Below, piece after piece: positions 35,378 to 46,065 of a stretch of DNA of 64,000 nt. Positions within the stretch are counted from its first letter, which is position 1, and each line of letters begins with the position of its first letter. The stretch covers positions 319,472 to 383,471 of the forward strand of contig NZ_CDPK01000003.1 of assembly GCF_900068895.1 (NCBI RefSeq), in the 5' to 3' direction. A program made the translations under genes and the position numbers. Source of the DNA: Erwinia sp. ErVv1 (GTDB taxonomy: Bacteria; Pseudomonadota; Gammaproteobacteria; Enterobacterales; Enterobacteriaceae). Under the pieces are notes generated by a model that did not search any database, was not told where the DNA came from, and saw only the letters and a list, made by a program, of their open reading frames with translations.

Positions 35378-36946
35378 GTGCTGATTAAAATGAAAAGTAA
35401 GCCACAACAGATGACATTGCGCTTACTTGGCGCTGCGGTCTTATTATCAATGTATGCCAGCTCAAGCTGGGCTTTCAGCATTGATGATGTGGCAAAACAG
35501 GCAAAAGAGCTGGCAGGAAAAGGGTATGAAGCCCCAAAAAGCAATCTGCCTTCTCAGCTGCGCGAAATGAAATATGCTGATTATCAACAGATTCAGTTCA
35601 ACCGGGATAAAGCCTACTGGGGTAAATTAAAGACGCCATTCAAGCTGGAATTCTATCACCAGGGCATGTATTTCGATACGCCGGTACAGATCAATGAGGT
35701 GATTGCCTCTTCGGTTCGCCAGATCAAATATTCGCCTGATTACTTTAACTTCGGCAACGTTAAGCACGATCCTGATACGGTCAAAAACCTCGGTTTTGCT
35801 GGATTCAAAGTGTTGTACCCGCTTAACAGCAAAAATAAAAAAGATGATGAAATCACCAGCTTCCTGGGTGCCAGCTATTTCCGTGTAATTGGTGCGGGCC
35901 AGGTTTATGGTCTCTCCTCGCGCGGACTGGCTATTGATACGGCGCTGCCCTCAGGTGAAGAGTTTCCGCGATTCAAATCGTTCTGGATCGAACGGCCTAA
36001 GCCGTCCGACAAGCATCTGGTTATCTACGCGCTGCTTGACTCCCCGCGCGCGACCGGGGCCTATCGCTTCCTGATTACACCGGGTAAAGAGAGCACCGTA
36101 GACGTTCAGTCTAAGGTCTACCTGCGCGATAAAGTGGGCAAGCTGGGCGTTGCCCCGCTGACCAGCATGTTCCTTTTTGGACCTAATCAGCCGTCGCCGA
36201 TGGTTAACTATCGTCCCCAGCTGCATGACTCCAACGGTCTGTCCATTCACGCCGGTAACGGCGAGTGGATCTGGCGTCCGCTGAATAACCCGAAACATCT
36301 GGCGGTAAGCACCTTTACCGTTGAGAGTCCGAAAGGCTTCGGTCTGCTTCAGCGCGGGCGCGACTTCAACCAGTATCAGGATCTGGACGATCGTTACGAT
36401 CTCCGCCCGAGCGGCTGGATTGAACCGCAGGGCGACTGGGGTAAAGGGCACGTTGAGCTGGTGGAGATCCCTACTGCTGACGAAACCAATGACAATATCG
36501 TTGCCTTCTGGACGCCGGAACAGCTGCCGGAACCGGGCAAAGCAATGAGCTTCAACTATCGTCTGCACTTCACCCGCGACGAAAGCCAGCTGCATTCGCC
36601 GGATACCGCCTATGTAAATGATACGCTGCGCTCCACCGGCGACGTGAAACAGTCTAATCTGGTTCACCAGCCGGACGGCACCCTGGCCTTTATCGTTGAC
36701 TTTACCGGTCAGGATATGAGCAAGATGCCGGAAAATACGCCGGTTACGCCACAGGTGAGCATCGGTAACAACGGTGAGCTGGTTGAAAACAGCGTACGCT
36801 ATAACCCGGTCACCAAAGGCTGGCGTCTGCTGATGCGTATCCGCGTCAAAGATAATAAACAGCCTACGGAAATGCGTGCGGCGCTGCTTAACGGCGACAA
36901 AACGCTGACGGAAACCTGGAGCTATCAGTTGCCTGCCAATGAATAA
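35378..36946 (+). CDS. opgG: Glucans biosynthesis protein G
   Basis: Periplasmic protein needed to make branched osmoregulated periplasmic glucans (beta-1,2 backbone with beta-1,6 branches). An N-terminal signal peptide ends SSSWA before [10 protein letters not shown]. The body is close to E. coli OpgG throughout, for example [14 protein letters not shown] and [12 protein letters not shown]. The GTG start at 35378 has AAAGG seven bases upstream; an ATG at 35390 would fit the signal peptide equally well but lies far from a ribosome-binding site. The stop overlaps opgH by 8 bases. Confidence 0.94.
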   Translation: MLIKMKSKPQQMTLRLLGAAVLLSMYASSSWAFSIDDVAKQAKELAGKGYEAPKSNLPSQLREMKYADYQQIQFNRDKAYWGKLKTPFKLEFYHQGMYFDTPVQINEVIASSVRQIKYSPDYFNFGNVKHDPDTVKNLGFAGFKVLYPLNSKNKKDDEITSFLGASYFRVIGAGQVYGLSSRGLAIDTALPSGEEFPRFKSFWIERPKPSDKHLVIYALLDSPRATGAYRFLITPGKESTVDVQSKVYLRDKVGKLGVAPLTSMFLFGPNQPSPMVNYRPQLHDSNGLSIHAGNGEWIWRPLNNPKHLAVSTFTVESPKGFGLLQRGRDFNQYQDLDDRYDLRPSGWIEPQGDWGKGHVELVEIPTADETNDNIVAFWTPEQLPEPGKAMSFNYRLHFTRDESQLHSPDTAYVNDTLRSTGDVKQSNLVHQPDGTLAFIVDFTGQDMSKMPENTPVTPQVSIGNNGELVENSVRYNPVTKGWRLLMRIRVKDNKQPTEMRAALLNGDKTLTETWSYQLPANE

Positions 36947-39500
36947 GTCTACTGTTATACCTACCGAGTATATCGATGCGCTGCCCCTTTCGCCGGAGCG
37001 AAAGGGTGCGCTGCGTGAATCGCTGCCACTCCAGGGGGATGACGCCTTTAGCCAGCTGCACCAGAATCTGGCTGAGGGCGAGCCCCTGGCTTCCCGTCCT
37101 GACGACGCGCCCCTTTCGTCGGTTCGCACGCGTATTGATCACACCTGGCCGGACTCCGTGGGCGAACAGGGTGAGCAGTTCGATAAGGATGCCCTGGATC
37201 GCACCACCCTGAAGGCGATGCCTCCGCATACGCGCTCCTCTATGTATCCGGAAGCCTGGCGCACCAACCCGGTTGCGCGCGCCTGGGATTCGCTGCGTGG
37301 CCGTAAAACCGTTCCACGCTTTACCAGTGCGGAAGAGAGAAGGTCGGAAGAGAAGTGGCGACATGTTGGCTCAATCCGCCGCTATATTCTGCTGATCCTC
37401 ACCATCGCGCAGACGGTCGTCGCCACCTGGTACATGAAAACCATTCTGCCGTACCAGGGCTGGGCGCTGATCGATCCTATGGAGATGATCAACCAGAACT
37501 GGCAGCAGTCGCTGCTGCAAATCCTGCCGTACGTGCTGCAAACCGGGATACTGTTCCTGTTTGCCGTGCTGTTCTGCTGGGTGTCGGCAGGATTCTGGAC
37601 GGCTCTGATGGGCTTCCTGCAACTGCTGATCGGCAAGGACAAATACAGTATCTCCTACGGAACGGTGGGGGATGAGGCGATCGATCCGGCACACCGTACC
37701 GCGCTAATTATGCCTATCTGTAATGAAGACGTGGAACGCGTCTTTGCCGGGCTGCGCGCGACCTGGGAGTCGGTAGTGAGAACCGGGGAGCAGCAGAACT
37801 TTGATGTCTATATTCTGAGTGACAGCTATAACCCGGATATCGCCCTTGCCGAGCAGAAGGCGTGGATGGAGCTGGTGCGCGATGTGGGTGGCGAAGGACG
37901 TATTTTCTATCGCCGTCGCCGTCGCCGCGTCAAGCGTAAGAGCGGTAACATCGATGACTTCTGCCGCCGCTGGGGCAGCCAGTACAGCTATATGGTTGTT
38001 CTTGATGCGGACAGCGTGATGAGCGGTGAGTGTCTGACCGGCCTGGTGCGTATGATGGAAGCGAACCCCAATGCGGGGATTATCCAGTCATCGCCAAAGG
38101 CATCCGGTATGGACACGCTGTATGCACGCTGCCAGCAGTTTGCTACCCGAGTTTATGGGCCGCTGTTCACCGCCGGTCTGCATTTCTGGCAGCTGGGGGA
38201 GTCTCACTACTGGGGACACAACGCCATCATCCGCGTGAAGCCCTTTATTGAACACTGCGCGCTGGCACCTCTGCCGGGGGAAGGGTCGTTTGCAGGATCC
38301 ATTCTGTCGCATGACTTTGTGGAAGCCGCGCTGATGCGCCGTGCAGGCTGGGGCGTCTGGATTGCCTACGATCTGCCTGGCTCATACGAGGAGCTGCCGC
38401 CTAACCTGCTGGATGAGCTGAAGCGTGACCGCCGCTGGTGTCACGGTAACCTGATGAACTTCCGACTGTTCCTGGTCAGGGGCATGCATCCGGTTCACCG
38501 CGCCGTGTTCCTGACCGGAGTGATGTCCTACCTCTCTGCGCCGCTGTGGTTTATGTTCCTCGCCCTGTCGACGGCACTGCAGGTGGTGCATACGCTGATG
38601 GAGCCGCAGTACTTCATGCAGCCCCGACAGCTGTTCCCGGTCTGGCCGCAGTGGCGTCCCGAGCTGGCGATTGCGCTGTTCTCTACCACCCTGGTGCTCC
38701 TGTTCCTGCCCAAGCTGCTGAGCGTGGTGCTGATCTGGTGCAAAGGCGCTAAGCCCTACGGTGGTGCGCTGCGGGTCTTCGCGTCTCTGTTCCTCGAGAT
38801 GCTGTTCTCGGTACTGCTGGCGCCGGTGCGTATGCTGTTTCACACGGTCTTCGTGGTCAGCGCCTTCCTCGGCTGGGAAGTGGTCTGGAACTCTCCGCAG
38901 CGTGATGATGATGCAACGCCATGGAGCGAGGCATTCAAACGTCACGGTTCACAAATGGCGCTGGGTATTGTCTGGGCAGCAGGAATGGGCTGGCTTGATT
39001 TGAACTTCCTGTGGTGGCTGGCACCTATTGTCTTCTCGCTGATCCTCTCACCTTTTGTGTCGGTATTTTCCAGTCGTTCTACGACCGGGAGAGCGTCACG
39101 ACGGGCGAAACTCTTCCTTATCCCGGAAGAGTACGATCCGCCGAAAGAGCTGCTGGATACCGACCGCTACGTGCAGATCAATCGCGAACGTGCGCTGAAA
39201 GATGGCTTTATGCATGCGGTGTTTAACCCATCGTTTAATGCCCTGGCAAGCGCGATGGCAACCTCGCGTCATCTCAAAAGTGAGATACTGGAGTTTGCCC
39301 GCGATCGTCGCGTTGAACAGGCGCTGAGCGAGTCACCGCTTAAACTGGATCGCGACCGTCGGCTGGCGCTGCTTAGCGACCCGGTGACGCTGTCAAGGAT
39401 GCACTACCGTCTGTGGCAGAATGCGGATAAGTATCATGACTGGTTTGATTACTATCAGTCGCTGAAAATGAATCCGCTGGCTATTCAGAAAGCGAAATAA
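36939..39500 (+). CDS. opgH: Glucans biosynthesis glucosyltransferase H
   Basis: Inner-membrane GT2-family glucosyltransferase that polymerises the glucan backbone from UDP-glucose; in E. coli it also tunes cell size through FtsZ. The cytosolic catalytic domain contains the DADSVMSGE motif (Asp356, Asp358) and the QRRWCHGN-type acceptor signature ([12 protein letters not shown]). Several hydrophobic segments flank it. The length is 853 residues, as in E. coli (847). It overlaps opgG and is followed by a strong terminator. Confidence 0.95.
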   Translation: MNKSTVIPTEYIDALPLSPERKGALRESLPLQGDDAFSQLHQNLAEGEPLASRPDDAPLSSVRTRIDHTWPDSVGEQGEQFDKDALDRTTLKAMPPHTRSSMYPEAWRTNPVARAWDSLRGRKTVPRFTSAEERRSEEKWRHVGSIRRYILLILTIAQTVVATWYMKTILPYQGWALIDPMEMINQNWQQSLLQILPYVLQTGILFLFAVLFCWVSAGFWTALMGFLQLLIGKDKYSISYGTVGDEAIDPAHRTALIMPICNEDVERVFAGLRATWESVVRTGEQQNFDVYILSDSYNPDIALAEQKAWMELVRDVGGEGRIFYRRRRRRVKRKSGNIDDFCRRWGSQYSYMVVLDADSVMSGECLTGLVRMMEANPNAGIIQSSPKASGMDTLYARCQQFATRVYGPLFTAGLHFWQLGESHYWGHNAIIRVKPFIEHCALAPLPGEGSFAGSILSHDFVEAALMRRAGWGVWIAYDLPGSYEELPPNLLDELKRDRRWCHGNLMNFRLFLVRGMHPVHRAVFLTGVMSYLSAPLWFMFLALSTALQVVHTLMEPQYFMQPRQLFPVWPQWRPELAIALFSTTLVLLFLPKLLSVVLIWCKGAKPYGGALRVFASLFLEMLFSVLLAPVRMLFHTVFVVSAFLGWEVVWNSPQRDDDATPWSEAFKRHGSQMALGIVWAAGMGWLDLNFLWWLAPIVFSLILSPFVSVFSSRSTTGRASRRAKLFLIPEEYDPPKELLDTDRYVQINRERALKDGFMHAVFNPSFNALASAMATSRHLKSEILEFARDRRVEQALSESPLKLDRDRRLALLSDPVTLSRMHYRLWQNADKYHDWFDYYQSLKMNPLAIQKAK

Positions 39501-39543
39501 ATAGCGCTGTAATGCTCTGCGAAAGCAGGGTAACGGCAGCAGA

Positions 39544-39570
39544 GGCCGGGGACTTTCCCCGGCCTTTTTT
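39544..39570 (+). terminator. Intrinsic terminator of opgGH
   Basis: An 8-bp stem GGCCGGGG/CCCCGGCC with loop ACTTT followed by six T, 44 bases after the opgH stop. Confidence 0.9.
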
Positions 39571-39688
39571 AACAAATCGCACCAGCTCCTCTTTTTTCCG
39601 CTCACCGCCCCTGTCAGTTAGCTATTGTCCTGAATTCAACCCTCTGAAACAGGAAACAAATAACCTTCCATCTGCCAGAATATTTTGT

Positions 39689-40816
39689 TCAGAACGCATT
39701 GTTTCTGAGACGGAAAGAACGGGTAATTCGATCCCAAACTTCCACCAGTTCGGCATCGCTATAAGTCAGCAGGCTATCACTGCCCGCAGGCATGATCTCA
39801 TTACTTAACGTCAGATCAAGATTAGGATGTCTGAAATCCGCCGTTTTCTCATTGGCGATAGCAGTAAACATTAACTGTTTTGACGGATTATCGGATGATT
39901 TTCGTGGCGGGGCAGTGATAAGCCATTCGCTGGTATTAAAACTGGCAATCTGCGTTTGCCCCTTTCGCAGCGTCCGTCCGTCAACACTGCGGATATAAGA
40001 CTGAATTTCACCGCTTCGTTCCAGCATGGTTGTGCTTTCTTTTAAGGCGTTATTGCTCCAGACAACAAAAGAAAAGGCCGGATTATGGGGATAGTCAAAG
40101 GTAATATCTTCCTTCGGCTGTCCGTTCCCGTCACGGATAAACCCTTCCGAAATACAGGTCCCCGGCTGCGTCGGGATTTCCTCGTCCTTTCGCCCGCTCA
40201 GACGGGACATTACATCCTGAAGCTCTGCCAGTTTTTGCGGCTTGTTATTCGCCATCCAGGCGGGTCTCCCGGCCTCATCCCGCAAATAAAACGCGCGTTC
40301 TTCCTCATAGCGTGGGTCAGAGTAATCGGTGATTTCCTGTGTGAGGATAAACGCCACCCCGTTAACGTACAGGTGCCCTTCCAGAATACGCCCAAAGCCC
40401 GGCACGCTCTCGTTTTCATTGCGGTCAAATATTACCGCGTTCTCACTCAGCCGGATCACCTGCTTCAAAAACGGCTGACTTTTAGGATTGACCGTATGTC
40501 CGTTCTGTAATTCCTGCTCCCGCCGCTGGATACGCTGCTCAAACGCCGGACGGTAGAGCCGTTTGCTGCTGATGCTCACCTCATTAATCCGGGCACGGTC
40601 CGTCAGGGTATTTTCAAACGAGGCGGGAACCTCAAACACATAGCGGCCCACACACTGGGCTTTGGTGGTGGCAAACAGGGTATCAACCATACGTTTTTCC
40701 TTGTCCGTTAACGCCGGGGGCGTATGCACAAACGTTACATAGTGGTGAAGATAGAATCCTGCCGCCAGCAGCACTATCACCAGCGGGATAAGCAGGAGAA
40801 GAGGGTTTTTTTTCAT
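39689..40816 (-). CDS. T6SS immunity protein, Tli4 family
   Basis: Membrane-anchored periplasmic protein predicted to neutralise the lipase encoded just upstream. It has an N-terminal membrane helix (about residues 5-24) followed by a large extracytoplasmic domain in two parts. The segment CVGRYVFEVPASF and the later GTCISEGFI fit the Tli4 N- and C-terminal domains. The length is 375 residues. Its ATG overlaps the lipase stop codon (40813-40816), the usual effector-immunity coupling. Family assignment is by recalled pattern, not by search. Confidence 0.75.
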   Translation of the reverse strand: MKKNPLLLLIPLVIVLLAAGFYLHHYVTFVHTPPALTDKEKRMVDTLFATTKAQCVGRYVFEVPASFENTLTDRARINEVSISSKRLYRPAFEQRIQRREQELQNGHTVNPKSQPFLKQVIRLSENAVIFDRNENESVPGFGRILEGHLYVNGVAFILTQEITDYSDPRYEEERAFYLRDEAGRPAWMANNKPQKLAELQDVMSRLSGRKDEEIPTQPGTCISEGFIRDGNGQPKEDITFDYPHNPAFSFVVWSNNALKESTTMLERSGEIQSYIRSVDGRTLRKGQTQIASFNTSEWLITAPPRKSSDNPSKQLMFTAIANEKTADFRHPNLDLTLSNEIMPAGSDSLLTYSDAELVEVWDRITRSFRLRNNAF

Positions 40817-42348
40817 GGCGCCGGCACCTGCTGCACGATTTTCACCACCGAGCGGACCGTGAACATCAGGGCGTCTGACAGGTCGCTGTAAACCGAACGG
40901 GCGCGGTCCACGGGGTCAACGGCGTAGGCCCCTTCATGGTCAACATCCGTGCCCAGAATCCCGCGTATTCGCGCGGCATGCATTCGCACCGCGTTCACCG
41001 GCACCGTGCCGTCACCCGGGCTCCCGGAGGAGACCAGTTCAAAAGTGATATCACCATCATACCGGTATGTTGGGGACGACGGAACGTGATAGCCTCTCGC
41101 CGGTAAGGGCGACCGCAGAACCGATCGTTCTTTCCACGTCAGGAAAGCATCAGACGGATTATCCGCGCTGGCACCGTAAAACAGCCAGGTCTGCGGATGG
41201 TATTTGCCATGCAATTCTTCAATAAAAGTTTGGACTCTTTTGGTTATCCTCGTTTCAAACTCGCTCCACGCTTTTTCCGTATCTCCCAGCAGCAGATCCT
41301 GCTCACACAGCCGCCACCAGGCCGTTTTGTTCAGATAAATTTCCTTATACGGGTCGTCCACCGGCAGGGTCAGCCGGGTCGTGCTGCCCTCGATTTTCAA
41401 CCAGCCCGCACCATAGGCCCTGCCCGGCAGCAGCTGTAACGGACCGGGGGACTGTGCCAGTACCGGCATCAGCTTTTCTGCACTGTCCCCGATAATCATC
41501 CCGGTAACGCCGCGCTCACCGGTTTTCATGCGCCGGTATGCCGCCGGCGAGCCCAGGTCAGGCATTACGCCGTGCACAATTCCCAGAATATTTTCCTGCC
41601 CGTTCATGTTTTCCGAGTAGTGCCGGGCAACCAGTCCCCCCATCGAGTGAGTGACCAGAATCACCTTTTTCACTGCCAGACGATGATGATAATCCAGCAG
41701 TACCCTGCTGATATACTTTCCCAGCAGCGTCGCCGAGTCCGCACTGGACTGCAGCCAGTTATAGCCAAAAACGTGCAGCGGGTATAAAAAGCGGTGGCCG
41801 TGGGCCGTTTCTTCTTCGGTCAGCACCTGTTCCGGCGGCTCGTCGCCTATCCTCACGCCGGTAAAACGCTGCCGGGCCGTCTGCAGCTGCGCTTCCCTGA
41901 AGTAATTATCCATCAGGATATCGTCGTCACTGAGCAGGTACTGCAGCCGGTCGAGCGCCTCACCGTAGCTCTTGTAAAAGGCGTATCCCCATCCCCGCTC
42001 CCGCCGGGAGGGGAATTTTTTGCCATCCGCTCCGTCGTTAAAAATCGCCCCGCTGTTATCAGCGGTTGTGGTCATCGGATCAAGCAGAAGCTTTCTTTTC
42101 TCCGGGCTGGCCACCGGCCATTTTATTAACGATGAAGCACTGAACTGCCAGACGTTATTCTTGCCGCTTTTCAGGTTTGTTCCCATCACGCCCGGAATAA
42201 AAATCACCGGGATCACTTTTTCGGGTGGCATGAGGCAGACCGCCACGTGATGTTTTTCTATCGGCTGGGGAATGACCTCGTAATGAAACCGCCCGTTGTC
42301 ATCCCAGATGGGACGATGGTAAGAATGGTTTTCGCTTTTGTCGTCCAT
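40813..42348 (-). CDS. T6SS lipase/phospholipase effector (Tle4-like)
   Basis: Alpha/beta-hydrolase effector that attacks membrane phospholipids of rival cells. The oxyanion region is VIPVIFIPGVMGTNL. The nucleophile elbow is THSMGG with Ser235, the acid is Asp446 in GDGTVP and the base His471 in DVDHEGAY, so the catalytic triad is complete. It has 511 residues with no signal peptide, consistent with delivery by the type VI apparatus. No VgrG, Hcp or PAAR gene lies nearby, so it would use secretion genes elsewhere. The pair is inserted between opgH and yceK, which are adjacent in E. coli. Start supported by AGGA nine bases upstream. Confidence 0.8.
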   Translation of the reverse strand: MDDKSENHSYHRPIWDDNGRFHYEVIPQPIEKHHVAVCLMPPEKVIPVIFIPGVMGTNLKSGKNNVWQFSASSLIKWPVASPEKRKLLLDPMTTTADNSGAIFNDGADGKKFPSRRERGWGYAFYKSYGEALDRLQYLLSDDDILMDNYFREAQLQTARQRFTGVRIGDEPPEQVLTEEETAHGHRFLYPLHVFGYNWLQSSADSATLLGKYISRVLLDYHHRLAVKKVILVTHSMGGLVARHYSENMNGQENILGIVHGVMPDLGSPAAYRRMKTGERGVTGMIIGDSAEKLMPVLAQSPGPLQLLPGRAYGAGWLKIEGSTTRLTLPVDDPYKEIYLNKTAWWRLCEQDLLLGDTEKAWSEFETRITKRVQTFIEELHGKYHPQTWLFYGASADNPSDAFLTWKERSVLRSPLPARGYHVPSSPTYRYDGDITFELVSSGSPGDGTVPVNAVRMHAARIRGILGTDVDHEGAYAVDPVDRARSVYSDLSDALMFTVRSVVKIVQQVPAP

Positions 42349-42648
42349 GCGTTGAGTTCCTGATATTCTCCGTCGGAAACGGCATCATCTCATAACCCAT
42401 CAGGGCCGAACTTAACTCAAATCACGGTTTGAAAGGCGTGGCTGAGGTGATTAAACGGGTTTAGAAGTGACAGCCTGCGCCGATATTAATGCCATTAAGC
42501 GAAAACGTTTTGAGAACATCACGCTGCTCTGGTGGGTAGGTCGTTTTACGCCAACCTTACGTTTCCAGCAGGGTTTATAGCGGACGGCGCGAACGCGGGT
42601 AGGATACAATATGCGGTTAGTATCGCTCTTTTACTTAGATTTGGTCAG

Positions 42649-42897
42649 ATGGTTACGATGAAGAAAATAATATGCGGGTTACTGCTGGGTGCCAGCCTGC
42701 TGGTACTGAGTGGCTGTGGCAGCATCATCAGCCGTACGCTGCCCGGACAGGGTCACGGAAAGCAATTTTATCCTGGGGTGCAGTGGGACATTCGCGATAC
42801 GCCCTGGCGGTTTCTGACGATTATCGACCTGCCGCTGTCGCTGGTGGTTGATACGCTGCTGTTGCCGGTGGACGCCAGCCACGGACCCTATCAATAG
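42649..42897 (+). CDS. yceK: YceK/YidQ family lipoprotein
   Basis: Small lipoprotein with signal peptide and lipobox LSGC, then GSIISRTLPGQGHGKQFYPGVQWD, closely like E. coli YceK. Function unknown. ATG codons at 42649 and 42658 are both plausible; the later gives MKKIICGLLL with Cys20 lipidated. A longer frame from 42532 has no signal-peptide logic. The gene stands between the T6SS pair and msyB. A possible -10 TACAAT lies at 42605-42610. Confidence 0.85.
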   Translation: MVTMKKIICGLLLGASLLVLSGCGSIISRTLPGQGHGKQFYPGVQWDIRDTPWRFLTIIDLPLSLVVDTLLLPVDASHGPYQ

Positions 42898-42930
42898 CGC
42901 ACCCTGAAAGGGTGCGCCGTCATGCATGAC

Positions 42931-43329
42931 TCAGGCCCAGCGATCGGATTCGCTGTTGTCGTCTTCCCACTCCTGCGCAGCCGCCTCACCCTCTTCGGTG
43001 TCTGCAGGCGGCTCAAGCTGGAATTCGCCTTCATCCCATTCGTGCAGGGTATTTTCCGGCATCCACTCCTGACGCAGTTCAATCTCGTCGAAATCGCCAT
43101 CAAAAATAGCCTGGGCCGCTTCACCACTGCGCAGCGACAGGCATTCGCCTTCATCGCCCTCGTTGGTAAAGAACTCAGCCTGCCACATGATATCGCCATC
43201 CTGCATAACGTATTTTTGCAGATTGAACTGGCTGACGGAGGCATCATCCTCTTCCAGCTCTGGATTCGCAGCCAGGTACTCTTCACGAGCGGCGTCGATG
43301 GCTTCTTCCAGCGTTGCGTATAATGACAT
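42931..43329 (-). CDS. msyB: Acidic protein MsyB
   Basis: A 132-residue, extremely acidic cytosolic protein; in E. coli overexpression suppresses secY and secA defects. It shares MSLYATLEEAIDAAREEYLA, the VMQDGDIMWQAEFF segment and ENTLHEWDEGEFQLEPP with E. coli MsyB. The start has AGGAAA upstream. Same position between yceK and mdtG as in E. coli. Confidence 0.93.
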   Translation of the reverse strand: MSLYATLEEAIDAAREEYLAANPELEEDDASVSQFNLQKYVMQDGDIMWQAEFFTNEGDEGECLSLRSGEAAQAIFDGDFDEIELRQEWMPENTLHEWDEGEFQLEPPADTEEGEAAAQEWEDDNSESDRWA

Positions 43330-43571
43330 GCTATTTTCCTTTCCCGGTTAAGACTATCAGCAAAGGATAGTCTAAGTTTTGCAGGGGTAAACCCGTCTCA
43401 GGAAAAAAATCGTGCTGTTTTGTATACGCGTATCAGTGTGTTACAGAAAAAAATGATGAAGGATAAAAAAACTTCTGTGACATTCATTCTAATTCAACAG
43501 CGTAACGCGATTGCCGCCTGGCTTTATAGGCACCCGCTCAAAGGCAATACTGCGCCCGTAACAGCCAGCCT

Positions 43572-44810
43572 TCATTCCTCTGCCCGCGCGGGGAGTACGG
43601 CCCGACGGCGCAGTACCCGCCACGAGTAGACGGCATTGAACAGCACGACGGTTGCCGTGACCACGAATACCGCGCGGAATCCCCAGTGGGCAGAAACCAG
43701 CGCACCCATAAGCGGGCCGGTGACATTACCGATGTCGCGGAAAGACTGGTTATAGCTGAAAATACGCCCGGCGATCTGGTTAGAGGCGTTATAGATGAGC
43801 AGAGTCTGTACTGCCGGCAGCAGGGCACCGTCAGCCGCGCCGAGCAGGAACCGCAGGATGCCCAACTGCCAGGGATTCTGCACCAGCGACATCGGAATGA
43901 GTAGCAGAACAGAGACCAGCAGCATGGCGATCAGAATGCGTTCGGGACCAATGCGATCGCCCAGTTTGCCCAGCCTCGGCGCGCTGATAAGCGCTGCCAC
44001 GCCGGGCACGGAAGCGATAAGCCCGGCAATAAACGCCAGGTTTTGCGTAGTACCGTTCAGTTCACGGACATAGAGCGTGAGAATGGGGGCAATTGAACCG
44101 GTAGCAATCTGAATAATCAGCGTGGTGACGAACAGCGCCAGCACCAGTCTGGGATTTTTAAGTGAGGTGAAGACCTGGCGCGCGTGCAGCATGTCTTTCT
44201 TTTTAACGGGTATAAAGGTTTCTCTGACGGCGAGCAGGGTCATTATAAAGCAGATAAACAGCACGGCGGCGGTAATAAAAAAGACCGGCCGCAGGCCAAA
44301 GCTGTCAGCCAGCAGGCCGCCTATTAGCGGCCCAATCAGCGCGCCGCTCACGGCACCGGTAGAGAGCCACCCCAGCGCCCAGCCGCTTTTATTACGCGGC
44401 ACCTGGGTCGCGATTAACGCGTTAGCGTTTGGCACAAAGCCGCCCAACAAGCCCAGCAGCGCTCGCAGGGCAAGAAACTGCCAGACGGACGTTGCCATGC
44501 CCATCAGCAGCATCACAATCGCCATACCCAGGGCAGAGCGCAGCAGCATAATTTTTCTGCCTTTGCGGTCGGCCAGGCCGCCCCAGAAGGGGGAGGCAAA
44601 GGCAGAGAACAGAAACGTGATGCTAAAGACCGCACCTGACCAGAGCGTGAGCGCATGGGGATCGCTCACGCCAAGCAGCTCAACGTAGAGTGGCAGAAAA
44701 GGCATGACCAGGCTGAACGCCACGCCGGTCAGAAAACAGCCGCACCAGGCGACAAACAGGTTTTTCCGCCAGTTCAGTTGTACCAGAGTAACTTCTGAGG
44801 GGGTAGACAT
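43572..44810 (-). CDS. mdtG: MFS multidrug transporter MdtG
   Basis: Inner-membrane drug:proton antiporter of the DHA1 family, 412 residues with about 12 hydrophobic segments. Motif A reads [10 protein letters not shown] (between helices 2 and 3) and motif C is near [10 protein letters not shown]. In E. coli MdtG gives fosfomycin and deoxycholate resistance when overexpressed and belongs to the MarA/SoxS/Rob regulon; no marbox was identified here. The location next to lpxL is conserved. Confidence 0.9.
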   Translation of the reverse strand: MSTPSEVTLVQLNWRKNLFVAWCGCFLTGVAFSLVMPFLPLYVELLGVSDPHALTLWSGAVFSITFLFSAFASPFWGGLADRKGRKIMLLRSALGMAIVMLLMGMATSVWQFLALRALLGLLGGFVPNANALIATQVPRNKSGWALGWLSTGAVSGALIGPLIGGLLADSFGLRPVFFITAAVLFICFIMTLLAVRETFIPVKKKDMLHARQVFTSLKNPRLVLALFVTTLIIQIATGSIAPILTLYVRELNGTTQNLAFIAGLIASVPGVAALISAPRLGKLGDRIGPERILIAMLLVSVLLLIPMSLVQNPWQLGILRFLLGAADGALLPAVQTLLIYNASNQIAGRIFSYNQSFRDIGNVTGPLMGALVSAHWGFRAVFVVTATVVLFNAVYSWRVLRRRAVLPARAEE

Positions 44811-44931
44811 AGGGGCGCAGGTAACCTGTCGGCAGTAAATGTTTAATTAGCTTGCTAATTATGCGCTTAAAAAACAGTCATGAACAGGGCGGGACAGAGA
44901 TATTTAAACGAGCAGGGAGTATCAGGAAGTG

Positions 44932-44959
44932 GGACAGTCCGACCGCTATCGGACTGTCC
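44932..44959 (-). terminator. Hairpin after lpxL
   Basis: A perfect 11-bp stem GGACAGTCCGA/TCGGACTGTCC with a 6-base loop lies 6 bases beyond the lpxL stop. No T-run follows, so the terminator role is likely but unproven. Confidence 0.55.
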
Positions 44960-44965
44960 GTGGGC

Positions 44966-45889
44966 TTATTTGTAGAGAGAGGGCTCGCCTTTGGGGCGTG
45001 TTTTAAAACGGCGATGCAGCCACATATACTGCTCAGGCGCCATCAGCACGCCGTTCTCCACCACCTTGTTCATCCTGGCCGCCGTGGCCGCCTCGTCATC
45101 AAGGGGGATGGCTGTCTCTTCTGGCAGAATAACCATTTCATAGCCTTTGCCCTGCGGCAGGCGGCGCGGAACAAAGGGGATCACTGCGGGCTGGCCGCTG
45201 CGGATCAGCAGGTAGCTCCCACGGGTTGACGCGGCTTTTTCCACGCCAAAGAAGGGCACGAAAACGCTGCTTTTTGGGCCGTAATCGTGATCCGGGGCGT
45301 ACCAGATAATATCGCCATTTTTCAGCGCCCGAATCATACCTTTCACGTCGCGGCGGTCGAGCATGCTCTTATTGGAACGCATCCGCCCCCAGGTTTGCAG
45401 CCAGTCCAGCAGGGCATTGTCATTAGGGCGGTAAACGCCGATGCCGGGGTTATGGATGCCGAATATTCGGGCACCCAGCTCCAGCGTCAGAAAATGCATG
45501 CCAATCAGCAGTACGCCTTTGCCATCCTGATGCGCTTTTTCAATATGTTCCAGGCCACTGACCTGAAACCATTTCTTAATGCGCCAGTCGGGCCAAAACC
45601 ACGCCATGCCGGTTTCGATTAGGCCCATGCCAACAGATTCAAAGTTTCGGACCACCATCGCCTCGCGCTCGGCTTCCGGCATGGCGGGAAAGCAGAGTTC
45701 AAGGTTGCGGCGCGCGACCCAGACGCGGCGACGCAGAAAGCGCATGGAGAGCCGGCCAAGGCCGCAGCCTGCGTAATAGAGAACGGGGTAGGGCAACAGT
45801 ACCAACAGGTAAAGTAAACCGATACCAAACCAGGTAAACCAATAACGTGGATGCAGCAACGCACGCGAAAATTGAGGCAGCTGAGTCAT
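44966..45889 (-). CDS. lpxL: Kdo2-lipid IVA lauroyltransferase
   Basis: Inner-membrane acyltransferase that adds the secondary laurate to lipid A (HtrB/LpxL family). A single N-terminal membrane segment (about 18-40) precedes the catalytic HX4E motif HFLTLE (His132, Glu137), at the same positions as in E. coli LpxL. The 307 residues match. The paralogue LpxP is similar, but the location between mdtG and trhO supports LpxL. Confidence 0.93.
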   Translation of the reverse strand: MTQLPQFSRALLHPRYWFTWFGIGLLYLLVLLPYPVLYYAGCGLGRLSMRFLRRRVWVARRNLELCFPAMPEAEREAMVVRNFESVGMGLIETGMAWFWPDWRIKKWFQVSGLEHIEKAHQDGKGVLLIGMHFLTLELGARIFGIHNPGIGVYRPNDNALLDWLQTWGRMRSNKSMLDRRDVKGMIRALKNGDIIWYAPDHDYGPKSSVFVPFFGVEKAASTRGSYLLIRSGQPAVIPFVPRRLPQGKGYEMVILPEETAIPLDDEAATAARMNKVVENGVLMAPEQYMWLHRRFKTRPKGEPSLYK

Positions 45890-45994
45890 GAGTTTCCAGA
45901 GTAAAATAAAGGGGCACCATTATGCGGGCCGGAGATGAACATTTATGGCCTATTGTGCCATTTTTTAAGAACAAACTGAAATTATCACGGTGTC

Positions 45995-46030
45995 GTTAAG
46001 GATGGGGTTAAGGATGGGGTTAAGGATAGG
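45995..46030. repeat. Three tandem 12-bp repeats
   Basis: GTTAAGGATGGG occurs three times in a row (third copy GTTAAGGATAGG) in the space between lpxL start and the Old Yellow Enzyme gene end. Confidence 0.85.
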
Positions 46031-46033
46031 GTT

Positions 46034-46057
46034 ACTGTCCCACCGCAGTGGGACAGT
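46034..46057 (-). terminator. Hairpin after the Old Yellow Enzyme gene
   Basis: A 10-bp perfect stem ACTGTCCCAC/GTGGGACAGT with loop CGCA, 8 bases beyond the stop codon on the minus strand; no T-run. Confidence 0.55.
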
Positions 46058-46065
46058 GATGTCGG

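Noticed and set aside
35951-37129. 392-codon frame opposite opgG and opgH
   Set aside because: Crosses the opgG/opgH junction on the opposite strand of two strongly conserved genes; no family resemblance.
42499-42514. GCGAAAACGTTTTGAG as a PurR operator upstream of yceK
   Set aside because: The central AAACGTTT matches, but outer positions fail and yceK has no link to purine control.
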